Assembly: GCA_003558125.1 (NCBI GenBank)
Contig: PWMQ01000010.1
Span: 1 to 64,000, forward strand
DNA: 64,000 bases
Reading direction: 5' to 3'
Origin: Natronospira sp.
GTDB lineage: Bacteria > Pseudomonadota > Gammaproteobacteria > Natronospirales > Natronospiraceae
Shown: in pieces, positions 43,836 through 54,725 of the stretch
Layout: each line of letters begins with the position of its first letter
Numbering within the stretch: position 1 is the first letter of the stretch
Notes under the pieces: model-generated
What the model was told of the DNA's origin: nothing
Databases searched by the model: none
What the model saw: only the letters and a program-made list of their open reading frames with translations
Program-made: the position numbers and the translations under genes

Positions 43836-44903
43836 ATGTCACTGAAGCGGCTGCGGCTTAGGGATTTTCGCTGTTTCGAGGCCTTGGACTGGTCCCCGGG
43901 ACATAGCTGGAATCTGATTAGTGGTGAGAACGCCTCGGGCAAGACGAGCTTGCTCGAGGCGATTTTTTTTCTGGGCCGCGGCCGCTCTTTCCGAACGGCC
44001 CAGGTGGACCGTATGGTCCGAAGCGGCGCGGATTGTTTTGATCTTGTGGGTGACATCCAGGGGCAGCGTGCCCATCGTCTCGGGGTGAGAAGAGGGCGTG
44101 GGCAAGGGCGGTGGCGCCTGGATGGAGAGGATCTTCGTCGGATGGCGGAGATTGCCAGCTTGTTTCCGGTGCTGGCGGTCGATACCGGGGCCCAGGTGAT
44201 GATCGAAGGGGGACCGCAGAATCGTCGACGGTTTCTCGATTGGGGATTGTTCCACGTGGAACCGGCGTTCCTTCCGATCTGGCGGCGGTATCGTCAGGCG
44301 GTGGCGCAACGCAATGGGGCATTGCGCACGGGCGTCGATGACCGAAGTCTTTCGAGCTGGGATCAGGCCGTCGCGGAGAGCGGCGAGGCATTGGATCGCT
44401 ATCGGCGGGAGCAGGTCGGAAATCTCGCGGGTCAGTTCTCCGTGATGGCGAGTGCGGGTCTGAATGTTGCCGAGGTCGGCCTGGATTATCAGCCGGGTTG
44501 GCGCAAGGGCTTGTCGCTGGCAGAGGCCCTGATGCGGAATCGAGAGGCGGATCGCCGGATGGGGCATACGCTGTCGGGGCCGCATCGGGCTGAGCTGGTG
44601 GTGTCGGTTGAGGGGCGACCGGCGCGGGAGCGGGTCTCTCGGGGGCAGCAGAAGATGTTGGCGGCGGCGTTGCTGTTGTCGGGAGCCGCGCTGTTCGAGA
44701 CGGTGAGGGATCGGGGGGTGGTTGTTCTTTTGGATGACCTGCCGTCGGAGCTTGATCGTGACCACGCGAGCCGCCTGGGCGAACTCCTGGGTTCGCTGAC
44801 CGGGCAGATCTTTGTGACCGGCATCGAGGGCTCCCGTCTTCAGGCATTTGCTCCCGCCGAGAGTCAGTTGTTCCACGTGGAACAGGGCCGGCTCAGACAG
44901 TAG
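43836..44903 (+). CDS. recF: DNA recombination/repair ATPase RecF
   Basis: RecF is an SMC-like ATPase that helps RecR/RecO load RecA at gaps and stalled forks. The 355 residues contain Walker A GENASGKTSLLEA (about 29-41), the RecF-specific middle part, signature SRGQQKMLAAAL and Walker B VVLLDDLPSELD. The gene is the third in dnaA-dnaN-recF-gyrB. Two parS-like palindromes are embedded in its sequence (44248 and 44869), the second overlapping codons near its end. The intergenic gap of 175 bp to gyrB carries a third. Confidence 0.96.
   Translation: MSLKRLRLRDFRCFEALDWSPGHSWNLISGENASGKTSLLEAIFFLGRGRSFRTAQVDRMVRSGADCFDLVGDIQGQRAHRLGVRRGRGQGRWRLDGEDLRRMAEIASLFPVLAVDTGAQVMIEGGPQNRRRFLDWGLFHVEPAFLPIWRRYRQAVAQRNGALRTGVDDRSLSSWDQAVAESGEALDRYRREQVGNLAGQFSVMASAGLNVAEVGLDYQPGWRKGLSLAEALMRNREADRRMGHTLSGPHRAELVVSVEGRPARERVSRGQQKMLAAALLLSGAALFETVRDRGVVVLLDDLPSELDRDHASRLGELLGSLTGQIFVTGIEGSRLQAFAPAESQLFHVEQGRLRQ
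44248..44263. promoter_or_regulatory. parS-like ParB-binding site 1 (within recF)
   Basis: TGTTCCACGTGGAACC matches the published bacterial parS consensus TGTTCCACGTGGAACA at 15 of 16 positions. It is inside the recF coding sequence. Confidence 0.8.
44869..44884. promoter_or_regulatory. parS-like ParB-binding site 2 (end of recF)
   Basis: TGTTCCACGTGGAACA is a perfect 16-bp palindrome identical to the consensus parS of Pseudomonas and relatives. It lies about 20 bp before the recF stop codon. Confidence 0.9.
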
Positions 44904-44916
44904 TGGCTATATCGAT

Positions 44917-44932
44917 GGTTCCACGTGGAACC
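44917..44932. promoter_or_regulatory. parS-like ParB-binding site 3 (recF-gyrB gap)
   Basis: GGTTCCACGTGGAACC is a perfect palindrome that keeps the 14-bp parS centre; an extra T and A flank it. It is 33 bp from site 2. A degenerate relative, TTGTCCACCTGGAAAC, lies at about 44984. Confidence 0.8.
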
Positions 44933-45031
44933 ATTCCTTTGTTTTTTTCACCCCATCACAGAAGCCCCCGCCGGCTACTTGCCTTGTCCACCTGGAAACC
45001 CCCATCAGAAGCTGCCGCGAAGGCCCCACAC

Positions 45032-45040
45032 TGGTATACT
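45032..45040 (+). promoter_or_regulatory. Extended -10 promoter of gyrB
   Basis: TGG followed by TATACT (45035-45040) is an extended -10 element 39 bp upstream of the gyrB start at 45079. The -35 region is poor, as is common for this promoter class. Confidence 0.5.
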
Positions 45041-45051
45041 GGGACCCTTGA

Positions 45052-47496
<2,445 letters not shown>

Positions 47497-47518
47497 CGCC
47501 GGCGCCTGTGTCGCGACA

Positions 47519-47545
47519 AAGCCGCCCCCCGGGGCGGCTTTTTTT
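47519..47545 (+). terminator. Intrinsic terminator of gyrB
   Basis: AAGCCGCCCC-CC-GGGGCGGCTT (47519-47540) followed by TTTTT gives a strong stem and T-run 22 bp after the stop. Confidence 0.92.
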
Positions 47546-47712
47546 ATATGCCTGGAGCAGTCGCTGTGAAACAAAATAATATACGAAGTTGGGCGTCTTC
47601 CTGGCTTGGCCCAAGCCTTCCCCGAAAGCCCACCGAAGACAGCGTGCTGCCGGCGTCAAAATGACCCCCCTTTCCACCCGCGTCACTGATCGTCGGCCCG
47701 GCCCATCAGCGC

Positions 47713-47745
47713 AAAAAAAAAGGCCGCCCCGGCGGAGCGGCCTTT
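47713..47745 (-). terminator. Intrinsic terminator of the alanine symporter gene
   Basis: On the minus strand AAAGGCCGCTCCGCCGGGGC and GGCCTTTTTTTTT form a stem with nine T residues. It lies about 27 bp past the symporter stop. Confidence 0.85.
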
Positions 47746-47771
47746 CCCTCTGATTACCTCAAAACGCTGGA

Positions 47772-49514
47772 TCAGTCGTCAACCCGCTTGCCGAGAATGA
47801 TCTCCCGGAACTTGGGCGGATTGTCGGAATACTTGATCTCGCCCGATTTCAGGCGAGCGATGTACTCCTTGTAGGCCTTCATTGCCTTCCAGCCGAGGAT
47901 GAGGATGATGGGCACGTTCACCCACAGCATCGCCCCGGTACCAAAGGCCGTGAAGTTATTGAGTTCCTCATCGGTGCGAATGAGGCCCAGGGTGGCGACC
48001 ACGATCAGGGCGCAGAAGATCAGGCGATAGGCCATTACCGCACGCTCGCCAAACAGGAAGACCACGCCCTGCTCCCCGTAATAGCTCCAGGTAATCATGG
48101 TCGACAGGGCAAACAGCCAGACCGCCAACAGCACCATCCAGAACCCGTACCCTGGAATTGCACTGTCAAAAGCCATGGCCGTGAGCGTGGCGCCGGGATA
48201 ATTCACATACAGGCCGCCATCGGTGTGCTGGGGTGGGCTGTCGGTCTCCAGGCTCCGCCAGCTGCTCACCCAGAACTCACCGTCACGCTCTTCAACCTCA
48301 CCCATCAGGCGGTGGCGGTTATTGCCGCGACGCTCGCTGTGATCGGCCTCGACCACCACAAACACATCCTCGCCGCCCCGCAATTCCACATCACCCTGGA
48401 TCTCGGGGACCCTGATCGGCTCAAGGCTCCAGCGCGGTGCCTCGCCCTCGGCGGCCACCATCACGAACTCCGGTTCGGGATCGAACTGCATTTGAGCATC
48501 CCGATTCCAGATCCCCGTGGACAGGATGACCAGGGCAGTGATGGTGCAGACCACGATGGTATCGATGAATGGGCCCATGGCACCCACCAGGCCTTCGCGG
48601 ACCGGTTCCTTGGTTCGGGCAGCGGCGTAGGCGATCGGCGCCGAGCCCTGACCCGCCTCCGAAGAGAAGAAGGCCCGCTGCATGCCGATCAGCACCGCCA
48701 TGCCGACACTGCCCCCGATAAAGGCATTGACGGCCTCGTGGGGCGAGAAGGCGTGAACCACGATCATCCGCAGCAAGCCGGGGATGTCGACGAAATTCAT
48801 GCCCAGGACGATGAAGCCGGAAATCAGGTAAACCACCACCATGATGGGTACCAGGTTGGCGGCCACCGCGCCGATCCGTTTCACGCCCCCGATGATCACC
48901 AGGCCCACCAGGGTGGCCAGGATGAGGCCGGTAATCCAGGTGGGAACACCAAACTGGGCATTGGTGATTTCCGCCACATTGAAGGCCTGGAACATATTGC
49001 CGCCGGTGGTGGTGGAAATCAGCAGGGTGATACAGAACAGCGCGCCGATGGTTTTACCGAGCCAGGCCCAGTTGGGCTTCCAGTCGGCCACTGCGCGGGA
49101 AACCACCCACATGGGACCGCCGTGGGGATTGTCCGGATCATCCATATTGCGGTAGAGCATGGACAGGACCACCTCGGTGATCTTGATGCCCATGCCGACG
49201 ATGCCGATGACCCACATCCAGAAGATCGCGCCAGGACCGCCCAGCGTGACCGCCAGTGCCACACCGGCAATATTGCCGAGACCCACTGTGGCGGAAAGCA
49301 CGGCTGAGAGTGCCTGGAAATGGCTGAGTGCGCCTTTCTCGTCGCGGTCATCGTAGCGACCGGAGAGCACGGCCGGGCCGTGTGTCAGTGCCCGATACTG
49401 GGAAAAACCACTCCAGACGGTGTAGAGAATACCAGTGGCCAGCAGCGTGAAGAGCACATAGTCGTGCCACATCACGTCACCGATGCTGGCCATGACTGCA
49501 TTGAAGGTTTCCAT
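47772..49514 (-). CDS. Alanine/glycine:cation symporter (AGCS) with a large insert
   Basis: This is an inner-membrane transporter of the AGCS family that takes up alanine or glycine with Na+ or H+. The conserved segments are HFQALSAVLSATVGLGNIAG (65-84), the GPGAIFWMW helix, FFSSEAGQGSAPIAYAAA (283-298) and the WSYYGEQ region. The protein has 580 residues, about 80-130 more than usual. The excess is a hydrophilic, acidic segment (about 336-440) between membrane helices, with predicted beta strands (EDVFVVVEADH, GEFWVSSWRSLE). This is likely an extracytoplasmic domain. A strong terminator follows the gene. Confidence 0.92.
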   Translation of the reverse strand: METFNAVMASIGDVMWHDYVLFTLLATGILYTVWSGFSQYRALTHGPAVLSGRYDDRDEKGALSHFQALSAVLSATVGLGNIAGVALAVTLGGPGAIFWMWVIGIVGMGIKITEVVLSMLYRNMDDPDNPHGGPMWVVSRAVADWKPNWAWLGKTIGALFCITLLISTTTGGNMFQAFNVAEITNAQFGVPTWITGLILATLVGLVIIGGVKRIGAVAANLVPIMVVVYLISGFIVLGMNFVDIPGLLRMIVVHAFSPHEAVNAFIGGSVGMAVLIGMQRAFFSSEAGQGSAPIAYAAARTKEPVREGLVGAMGPFIDTIVVCTITALVILSTGIWNRDAQMQFDPEPEFVMVAAEGEAPRWSLEPIRVPEIQGDVELRGGEDVFVVVEADHSERRGNNRHRLMGEVEERDGEFWVSSWRSLETDSPPQHTDGGLYVNYPGATLTAMAFDSAIPGYGFWMVLLAVWLFALSTMITWSYYGEQGVVFLFGERAVMAYRLIFCALIVVATLGLIRTDEELNNFTAFGTGAMLWVNVPIILILGWKAMKAYKEYIARLKSGEIKYSDNPPKFREIILGKRVDD

Positions 49515-49792
49515 TATGACCCCCGCAGGTCGGATGAGCGGGCCCCGCAGGCACCCGCGTGATTGACTTCAACAGGGCCCGGGACAGGCACGGGCCGATT
49601 CATGACAGCGCAACATGATGGCGACAACTGGCCGCCCTCGCAAGTTGCGGAGACACAACAGGCCCAAACCGCACTTGTTTTGGGCTACGAACACCATGAA
49701 TATCATCGTGAGCATGACGCGCGGCAAAATCGATTGCACAAAAAAGCCGGGCGCTTGGCCCGGCTTATCAACTGCAACGATGGCGCTCGGAA
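49515..49792. other. Intergenic region between the symporter and thiolase genes
   Basis: I see no gene here. The only clear element is the thiolase terminator (49744-49766). The symporter promoter must lie in this stretch, but no convincing sigma70 box was found. Confidence 0.5.
49744..49766 (-). terminator. Intrinsic terminator of the thiolase gene
   Basis: AGCCGGGC-GCTTG-GCCCGGCT, read on the minus strand, is a stem followed by TTTTTTGTG. Confidence 0.88.
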
Positions 49793-51076
49793 TCAGCGTT
49801 CCACAATCGCCGTCACGCCCATACCACCCGCCGTGCACACAGACAGCAGCACCCGGCCACTGCCCTTTTCCTTCAGCAACTTGGCGGCACTGGCAAGCAC
49901 CCGTGCCCCGGTCGCTGCGAAAGGATGGCCCAGGGCGACGCTGCCACCCTTGACGTTGAGCTTGCTACGGTCGATCTCGCCCAGGGGCTGATCCAGACCC
50001 AACTTGTCCTTGCAGAACTCGGCCGATTCCCAGGCCTTGAGGGTACAAAGCGTCTGGGCGGCGAATGCCTCGTGGATCTCGTAATAGTCAAAATCCTGCA
50101 GGCTGAGACCATTGCGCGCCAACAGCCGGGGCACGGCCAGGGCGGGCGCCATCAATAGCCCTTCACCCTTGACGAAATCCAGTGCGGCCACTTCCACATC
50201 CTTGAGATAGGCCATTGGCTCCATCCCCTGTTCCTTGGCCCAGTCCTCGGAGGCCAACAGAACCGCCGCCGCCCCATCGGTCAGGGGTGTCGAGTTGGCC
50301 GCGGTCAGCGTTCCCTTGCCAGACTTGCGATCGAAGGCCGGCTTCAGAGTCGCCATCTTCTCCAAGGAGCTGTCCGGGCGGACGTTATTGTCCCGGTCGG
50401 CATTGCGGAAGGGAGTGACCAGGTCATCAAAGAAACCTTCTTCCCAGGCCTTGGCCGCCTTCTGGTGGCTTTCCAGCGCCAGCTCATCCTGCTCGCGCTG
50501 GCTCAGGCCCCATTCCTGGGCCATCAACTCGCAATGTTCACCCATGCCCTTGCCGGTGCGCGGCTCGCCCACACCCGGGAAGGCAGGTTTCAGATGCCTG
50601 GGCCGCAGCTTGAGCAGCGCTTTCAGGCGCTGTCCACCGCTGCGGGCAAAGCGCATCTCCATCAGAATCCGGCGATAATCGTCTCTGACCGTCACCGGCA
50701 CATCGCTGGCGGTGTCGGTACCGGCGGCAATCCCCGCTTCGATCTGACCGGCCGCAATCTTAAGCCCAATCAGGTTGGCTGCTTCCAGGCTGGTCCCGCA
50801 GGCCCGCGTGACGTCGAAACCGGGCGTTTCCGGATCCAGGTCCGTGCCCAGAACCGTTTCACGCGCCAGGTTCCAGTCCCGGGAGTGCTTCAGGACCGCG
50901 CCCAGACTGACGTCGCCCAGGCGAACGCCCTTGAGACTACAACGCTCAACCAGGCCCTGGACGGCCGCCGTGGCCATCTCCTGATTGCTGGCACTGGCGT
51001 AATGGGTTCCAACGCGACAGAAGGGGATACGGTTCGCCCCCAGGATCGCGACTCGACGCATGGGCTTGTCGCTCAT
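49793..51076 (-). CDS. Acetyl-CoA C-acyltransferase (thiolase, FadI-like)
   Basis: This thiolase cleaves 3-ketoacyl-CoA in beta-oxidation or condenses acetyl-CoA. The 427 residues have the FadI-like length. The nucleophilic Cys is in TRACGTSLEA (about 89-98). The other active-site motifs are intact: YEIHEAFAAQ (about 335-344), GGSVALGHPFAATGAR (about 374-389) with the His, and CTAGGMG (about 416-422) with the second Cys. The gene is alone, without the FadJ partner nearby, so a role in fatty-acid breakdown or in acetoacetyl-CoA formation is open. A terminator follows. Confidence 0.9.
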   Translation of the reverse strand: MSDKPMRRVAILGANRIPFCRVGTHYASASNQEMATAAVQGLVERCSLKGVRLGDVSLGAVLKHSRDWNLARETVLGTDLDPETPGFDVTRACGTSLEAANLIGLKIAAGQIEAGIAAGTDTASDVPVTVRDDYRRILMEMRFARSGGQRLKALLKLRPRHLKPAFPGVGEPRTGKGMGEHCELMAQEWGLSQREQDELALESHQKAAKAWEEGFFDDLVTPFRNADRDNNVRPDSSLEKMATLKPAFDRKSGKGTLTAANSTPLTDGAAAVLLASEDWAKEQGMEPMAYLKDVEVAALDFVKGEGLLMAPALAVPRLLARNGLSLQDFDYYEIHEAFAAQTLCTLKAWESAEFCKDKLGLDQPLGEIDRSKLNVKGGSVALGHPFAATGARVLASAAKLLKEKGSGRVLLSVCTAGGMGVTAIVER

Positions 51077-51190
51077 GACTCAACCTCCGGCTGGCAGATA
51101 GGGAAAGGTAATGATGCCCGGATGATGCCACAGCCAAGGCCATTGAGTCGAACGCTTGTTTGAAACGAGGGCCACGCGCGGTCAGCGGGG

Positions 51191-51223
51191 CCCGGGCCGC
51201 CCGTCACTCACGGGCGACCCGGG
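51191..51223. terminator. Strong GC hairpin after the TonB_C-like lipoprotein gene
   Basis: CCCGGGCCGCCCGT and ACGGGCGACCCGGG form a 14-bp stem with one wobble around CACTC. It lies about 20 bp past the stop at 51244. No T-run follows, so it may be a Rho-helped or bidirectional stop, or an RNA-end stabiliser. Confidence 0.55.
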
Positions 51224-51243
51224 ACAATCATCGCAGGCTCAAC

Positions 51244-52023
51244 TCAGCGAATCCGGGTCGCGGTATAGGTCGGAGACTGAAAGGCCGTCTGCCGTTCCAG
51301 ATTGACGTCAAACTCGAATCGCTGGCGCAGCAACACCGGACGAGGCTCGGCATCCTCTGACCATTCAAAGCGCCACTGCCGGAGCGCGGCCTGGACCGCC
51401 TCATCGAAGATCCCTTCGGGATCGGCGTTTAGAACCGAGCCGCGCCGAATCATTCCATCCTCGTCCACCACGAAAGCGACCTCCACTTCCGCAGGGCCCG
51501 GCTGACGATAGGCGGCCATGGGAATCTGGGGCATGACATGGCGACTCAGGACCAGTGCTGCAATGTCCTCCTCACTCGCGGCCCGACCGCGATCAGATTC
51601 CTGCAGCGGATCCAGACCACCATGTAGCAGGACGTGGTAGGCACCCAGTCCAATGGTGTCGCGAATCCGCACGGTCCGCGGCTCCACATCATCCCGCCAC
51701 TGGAACCGGGAGTGCCGGAAGACCTCGCGAGCACTCTGGATATAACGGCCCGCATTATCCGAATCAACAACCTCAAAGGCTTGAAGACGACCGTTCTCAT
51801 CCACGACCGCTTCAAAGACGACATAGCTCGGCGCGTCGAGGCCACCGTGATTGCTGGAATACTGCACCACCCCCCGGTCAACACCTTGGAACAAGGCATC
51901 CGGCTCCTCGATCAGAGGCAATGCTCGCTGGGATTCCGAGATCATCGGTGTTGGCGTTGTACTGCACTGCCAGGACAGCAGCGCACACAGCAACACGGAC
52001 ATGGTCGTAAGCAAACGAGACAT
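51244..52023 (-). CDS. Predicted lipoprotein with two TonB_C-like domains
   Basis: The 259-residue protein starts with a signal region and a possible lipobox (LLCALLSWQC). Two repeats resembling the TonB C-terminal fold follow: VFEAVVDENGRLQAFEVVDS...SRFQW (about 70-120) and VAFVVDEDGMIRRGSVLNA...WRFEW (about 175-235). Such repeats occur in TonB-type energy transducers, but the usual N-terminal membrane anchor with a Pro-rich linker is replaced by a lipoprotein signal. Function in the periplasm is likely. The start at 52023 was chosen because AAGGAGGGGG precedes it. No ExbB/ExbD gene is nearby, so classic energy transduction is unlikely. Confidence 0.75.
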   Translation of the reverse strand: MSRLLTTMSVLLCALLSWQCSTTPTPMISESQRALPLIEEPDALFQGVDRGVVQYSSNHGGLDAPSYVVFEAVVDENGRLQAFEVVDSDNAGRYIQSAREVFRHSRFQWRDDVEPRTVRIRDTIGLGAYHVLLHGGLDPLQESDRGRAASEEDIAALVLSRHVMPQIPMAAYRQPGPAEVEVAFVVDEDGMIRRGSVLNADPEGIFDEAVQAALRQWRFEWSEDAEPRPVLLRQRFEFDVNLERQTAFQSPTYTATRIR

Positions 52024-52301
52024 GCTTTCCCCCTCCTTGAAGTTCCGTTTCCGGACAATCAGGCGCTCGTCCTCGCCATGATGGCAGCCAGGAAGCCGCA
52101 CCAGGCAAGTCATCGAGTGAGCCGATGTCCCCACGAAGGAGCGAATCCGCTTCGTTTGAGTCTGCCTAGCCTCGGACTTTATCCACCGCTCTGTCAGACA
52201 AGATCAATGGATTCGCTCGGCATCGATTTTTACAGAGTTCCCTTGGGCTCACAAGCCCAATCTTCGCCCGATTGAGGATCCCTTTTTGGTCGGCATCTTC
52301 C

Positions 52302-53339
52302 TCAGACCAACAGGTAGCTCAGCAGGAGTACCGTCATTCCCACCAGGATCGCTGCGCCAATCGCGACCAACGCTGGCCGCCCGCCTTGACTGCGCAACAC
52401 CGAGACCCGCACACCGAGCCCCAGTGCCGCCATTGCCATGATGAAGAGAAAAGCGCTGAGATGAGCGGCAAGTGACAGCAGTGCCTGCCAGTTTTCCAGC
52501 CAGGCGCCCTCAAGCCACAGGTCGCCGGCCGAGCGGACCATGACCATGAGCAGGAACAGCCCGATGAAAAGCGGCGGTTTCGGCAGGCGGCCCGGGCCGT
52601 CTCCCGGTTTGCTCGCCAGCATCACTACCAGGGGAATCACCGCCACCATGGACAGATTGCGGAGCAGCTTGCTGACGGTTGCCGCCTCCACGGTCCCCTC
52701 CGTCTGGAAGATATTCTCGTGGAAGGCCGCCGCACCCATTACCTGGGCGGTGTCGTGGATGGCACCGCCCAGGGCCAGACCGACCCGGAGGCTATCGCCC
52801 AGCAACCACTGGAACAAGGGTGGATAGACCAATGTTGCCGCGAGCCCGAACATCGCTACGCAAGCGATCGCATAGGCAATCTCATCGGCACGCGCTCGCA
52901 AGGCCGGTGCCGTTGCCCCAATGGCGGACGCACCACAGATCGCGGTGCCCACGCCAAGCAAGGCCGTCAGCCGGCCGCTGACGCCCAGGATTCGTCCGAG
53001 AAGGGCGCTCACGCCGAGACCCACGATGATGGCCCCTAGCACCACGGGCAGCGCTGCCATCCCCGTGGTTGCAAGTTCCGCCAGACTCAGCCTTAGTCCA
53101 ATCAACACCACCGCCAGCTTCAATAGCGGACCGGCTGCCAAGGCAATGCCACTGCTCCACGTTGGTCGCTGTTGGGCCACGGGGGCGAGCGCCATCCCGG
53201 CCAGGATGCCAAGCAGGATCGGGCTGAGCGGCAACCAGGGCAGGCTGGTGCCAAGGATGGCGGTTAACAGCGAAGCCAGCAAGGCGATTGCGAACAGCGG
53301 CAGCAGACCCGGCAAACTGGGGGGGAGGGAAACAGACAT
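52302..53339 (-). CDS. YeiH/UPF0324-family putative membrane transporter
   Basis: This is a membrane protein of the UPF0324 family (YeiH-like), annotated as a possible sulfate exporter. Ten or so helices fill the 345 residues. Family landmarks are a GILAGMAL helix, an ICGASAIGA motif (about 138-146) that is highly conserved, and GGAIHDTAQVMGAA (about 193-206). Substrate has not been proved for the family. The ATG at 53339 was preferred to an upstream TTG, although its ribosome site is weak. It lies alone; the DUF4282 gene upstream on the same strand has its own terminator. Confidence 0.87.
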   Translation of the reverse strand: MSVSLPPSLPGLLPLFAIALLASLLTAILGTSLPWLPLSPILLGILAGMALAPVAQQRPTWSSGIALAAGPLLKLAVVLIGLRLSLAELATTGMAALPVVLGAIIVGLGVSALLGRILGVSGRLTALLGVGTAICGASAIGATAPALRARADEIAYAIACVAMFGLAATLVYPPLFQWLLGDSLRVGLALGGAIHDTAQVMGAAAFHENIFQTEGTVEAATVSKLLRNLSMVAVIPLVVMLASKPGDGPGRLPKPPLFIGLFLLMVMVRSAGDLWLEGAWLENWQALLSLAAHLSAFLFIMAMAALGLGVRVSVLRSQGGRPALVAIGAAILVGMTVLLLSYLLV

Positions 53340-53428
53340 GATCAAGGCAACCTGGCGACAAAAATTGGCAGCCTATGATAGCGGGACACGCCCGAGGATT
53401 CAGGGCGTGGAGTCCTTTGCTGCGTCCC

Positions 53429-53466
53429 AGCAAAAAGCCCCTGAACCGGAATAACGGCCCAGGGGC
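53429..53466 (-). terminator. Intrinsic terminator of the DUF4282 gene
   Basis: On the minus strand GCCCCTG...CAGGGGC is a 7-bp GC stem followed by TTTTTGCT. It lies about 28 bp past the stop at 53494. Confidence 0.85.
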
Positions 53467-53493
53467 GAATTCCGGCTTCTCCAGGGAAATACC

Positions 53494-53733
53494 CTAGACC
53501 CCGGTCTTATCCGAGATTTCCGTCAGTCGCTCGTGAATCTTGAACAGAATAAGCATCAGTTCACAGTAGATCCGCCAGACCAGCAGACCCACGACAATCG
53601 CCACCAGTCCTCCCAATACGCTTTGGCTGGTGGCAAACAGGCCACCAAGGACAATGCCGATTACGCCAATCCAGAAGATAATCTGGATAAAGGCAGGGGT
53701 TATCATTTTTCGAAAGGTGAGATATTCCTGCAT
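53494..53733 (-). CDS. DUF4282 small membrane protein
   Basis: This 79-residue protein has two membrane helices (about 12-32 and 38-60) and a charged tail (FKIHERLTEISDK). The opening FRKMITPAFIQIIFWIGVIG and the RIYCELMLILFKIHE segment match the DUF4282 family, whose role is unknown. GGGAGGC lies 7 bp before the ATG. It is followed by a terminator and is divergent from the outer-membrane protein gene. Confidence 0.85.
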   Translation of the reverse strand: MQEYLTFRKMITPAFIQIIFWIGVIGIVLGGLFATSQSVLGGLVAIVVGLLVWRIYCELMLILFKIHERLTEISDKTGV

Positions 53734-53894
53734 GCAGCCTCCCTAAAGAGCTGACCAAATCATTGTTGAGCGTTTCTGAGCCCGTGCGGCCCATGAGAGA
53801 TAAGATAGACCACAATCGCCACGCTTGCCGCCCGAGCATTCCTGGGCAGTGCATCGGTCGTTTACACTGCGGCACTAATGGAGTAGAGAACGAC

Positions 53895-54710
53895 GTGAAA
53901 CGCCAAACACCCACCAGCCAGCCCGGGGCCTCCGATCGGCCCCTTCCTGGACCGCGACTGTTCCTGTTGGGCAGCCTGACGATTCTGCTCGGCCTGCTGG
54001 CAAATGACGCCCTTCATGCAGAGGAGCCTCGCCAGGCACGCTGGGTGCTTGAGTTGGGAACCGCTGATTTCCATGCGGTACTCCCCGAGGATGGCGACTG
54101 CCCGGATCTGACCGATGGTGAACCCCTCCTGCGTTGCCATCGGCCCCTGAGTTTCAATGGTGATCGGGGTGGCAGCTGGGCCATTGGCGTGGATGTACCA
54201 CTGATTGCCACTCCCGGTCAGGGCAGTTGGCACCTGGGCGTTCGCCTGGGTCGGCACGGCCCGGCCAATCTCGACGGCGAAATGCCCGACGCCGTCGGCG
54301 GCAGGTTGCAGGGACGCCTTGGCAGTGACTACGCACTTCTCCAGCTGCAGAGGGAATTTCCTCGCATCGCCGGCGGTCTTGGTTTTAATATGAATGCTGG
54401 CGTCGGCGTTGCCCGCGTGGCTGTACGCGACCTGCAACGTCTTCGAGCAGACCAGCGTTGGCAGGCTGAAGGTGGTGATCGTAGTGGTTATCTATTACGG
54501 CTCGGCCTTGGCGTGGACTGGCGCTTCGAAAGTGGTAACACCGTGGGGCTGCTCTGGCAGCATGACGCCCTGGATGGTTACGCAAGCGATTCTGGCGAGG
54601 GTCGCTTTTTCGACGGCGAGGACTGGCAGCCACAGTCCTTTGCCGCCGTGCGTGGTGGTTTGGCCCGCCAATCCTTGTCCCTCAAGCTCACCGTCCCTTT
54701 TCGCTACTGA
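53895..54710 (+). CDS. Putative outer-membrane beta-barrel protein
   Basis: This is a 271-residue exported protein not recognised by family. The signal region (LFLLGSLTILLGLLANDALHA, about 24-44) is followed by amphipathic beta strands that alternate through to the end (GSWHLGVRLG, DYALLQLQREF, SGYLLRLGLGVDWRF, TVGLLWQHDAL). The protein ends in an aromatic residue (LKLTVPFRY), which is a typical BAM signal. GTG at 53895 was chosen as the start; it has GGAG 13 bases upstream, so the site is weak. Fold and length suggest a small lipid A deacylase or PagP-like barrel, but no catalytic motif supports this. The gene is 15 bp before the split lipoprotein gene. Confidence 0.7.
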   Translation: MKRQTPTSQPGASDRPLPGPRLFLLGSLTILLGLLANDALHAEEPRQARWVLELGTADFHAVLPEDGDCPDLTDGEPLLRCHRPLSFNGDRGGSWAIGVDVPLIATPGQGSWHLGVRLGRHGPANLDGEMPDAVGGRLQGRLGSDYALLQLQREFPRIAGGLGFNMNAGVGVARVAVRDLQRLRADQRWQAEGGDRSGYLLRLGLGVDWRFESGNTVGLLWQHDALDGYASDSGEGRFFDGEDWQPQSFAAVRGGLARQSLSLKLTVPFRY

Positions 54711-54725
54711 ATGAGATCCCAATGT

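Noticed and set aside
51244-52023. True TonB energy transducer
   Set aside because: It has a lipoprotein-type signal in place of the TonB membrane anchor, two C-terminal-type domains, and no exbB/exbD nearby.
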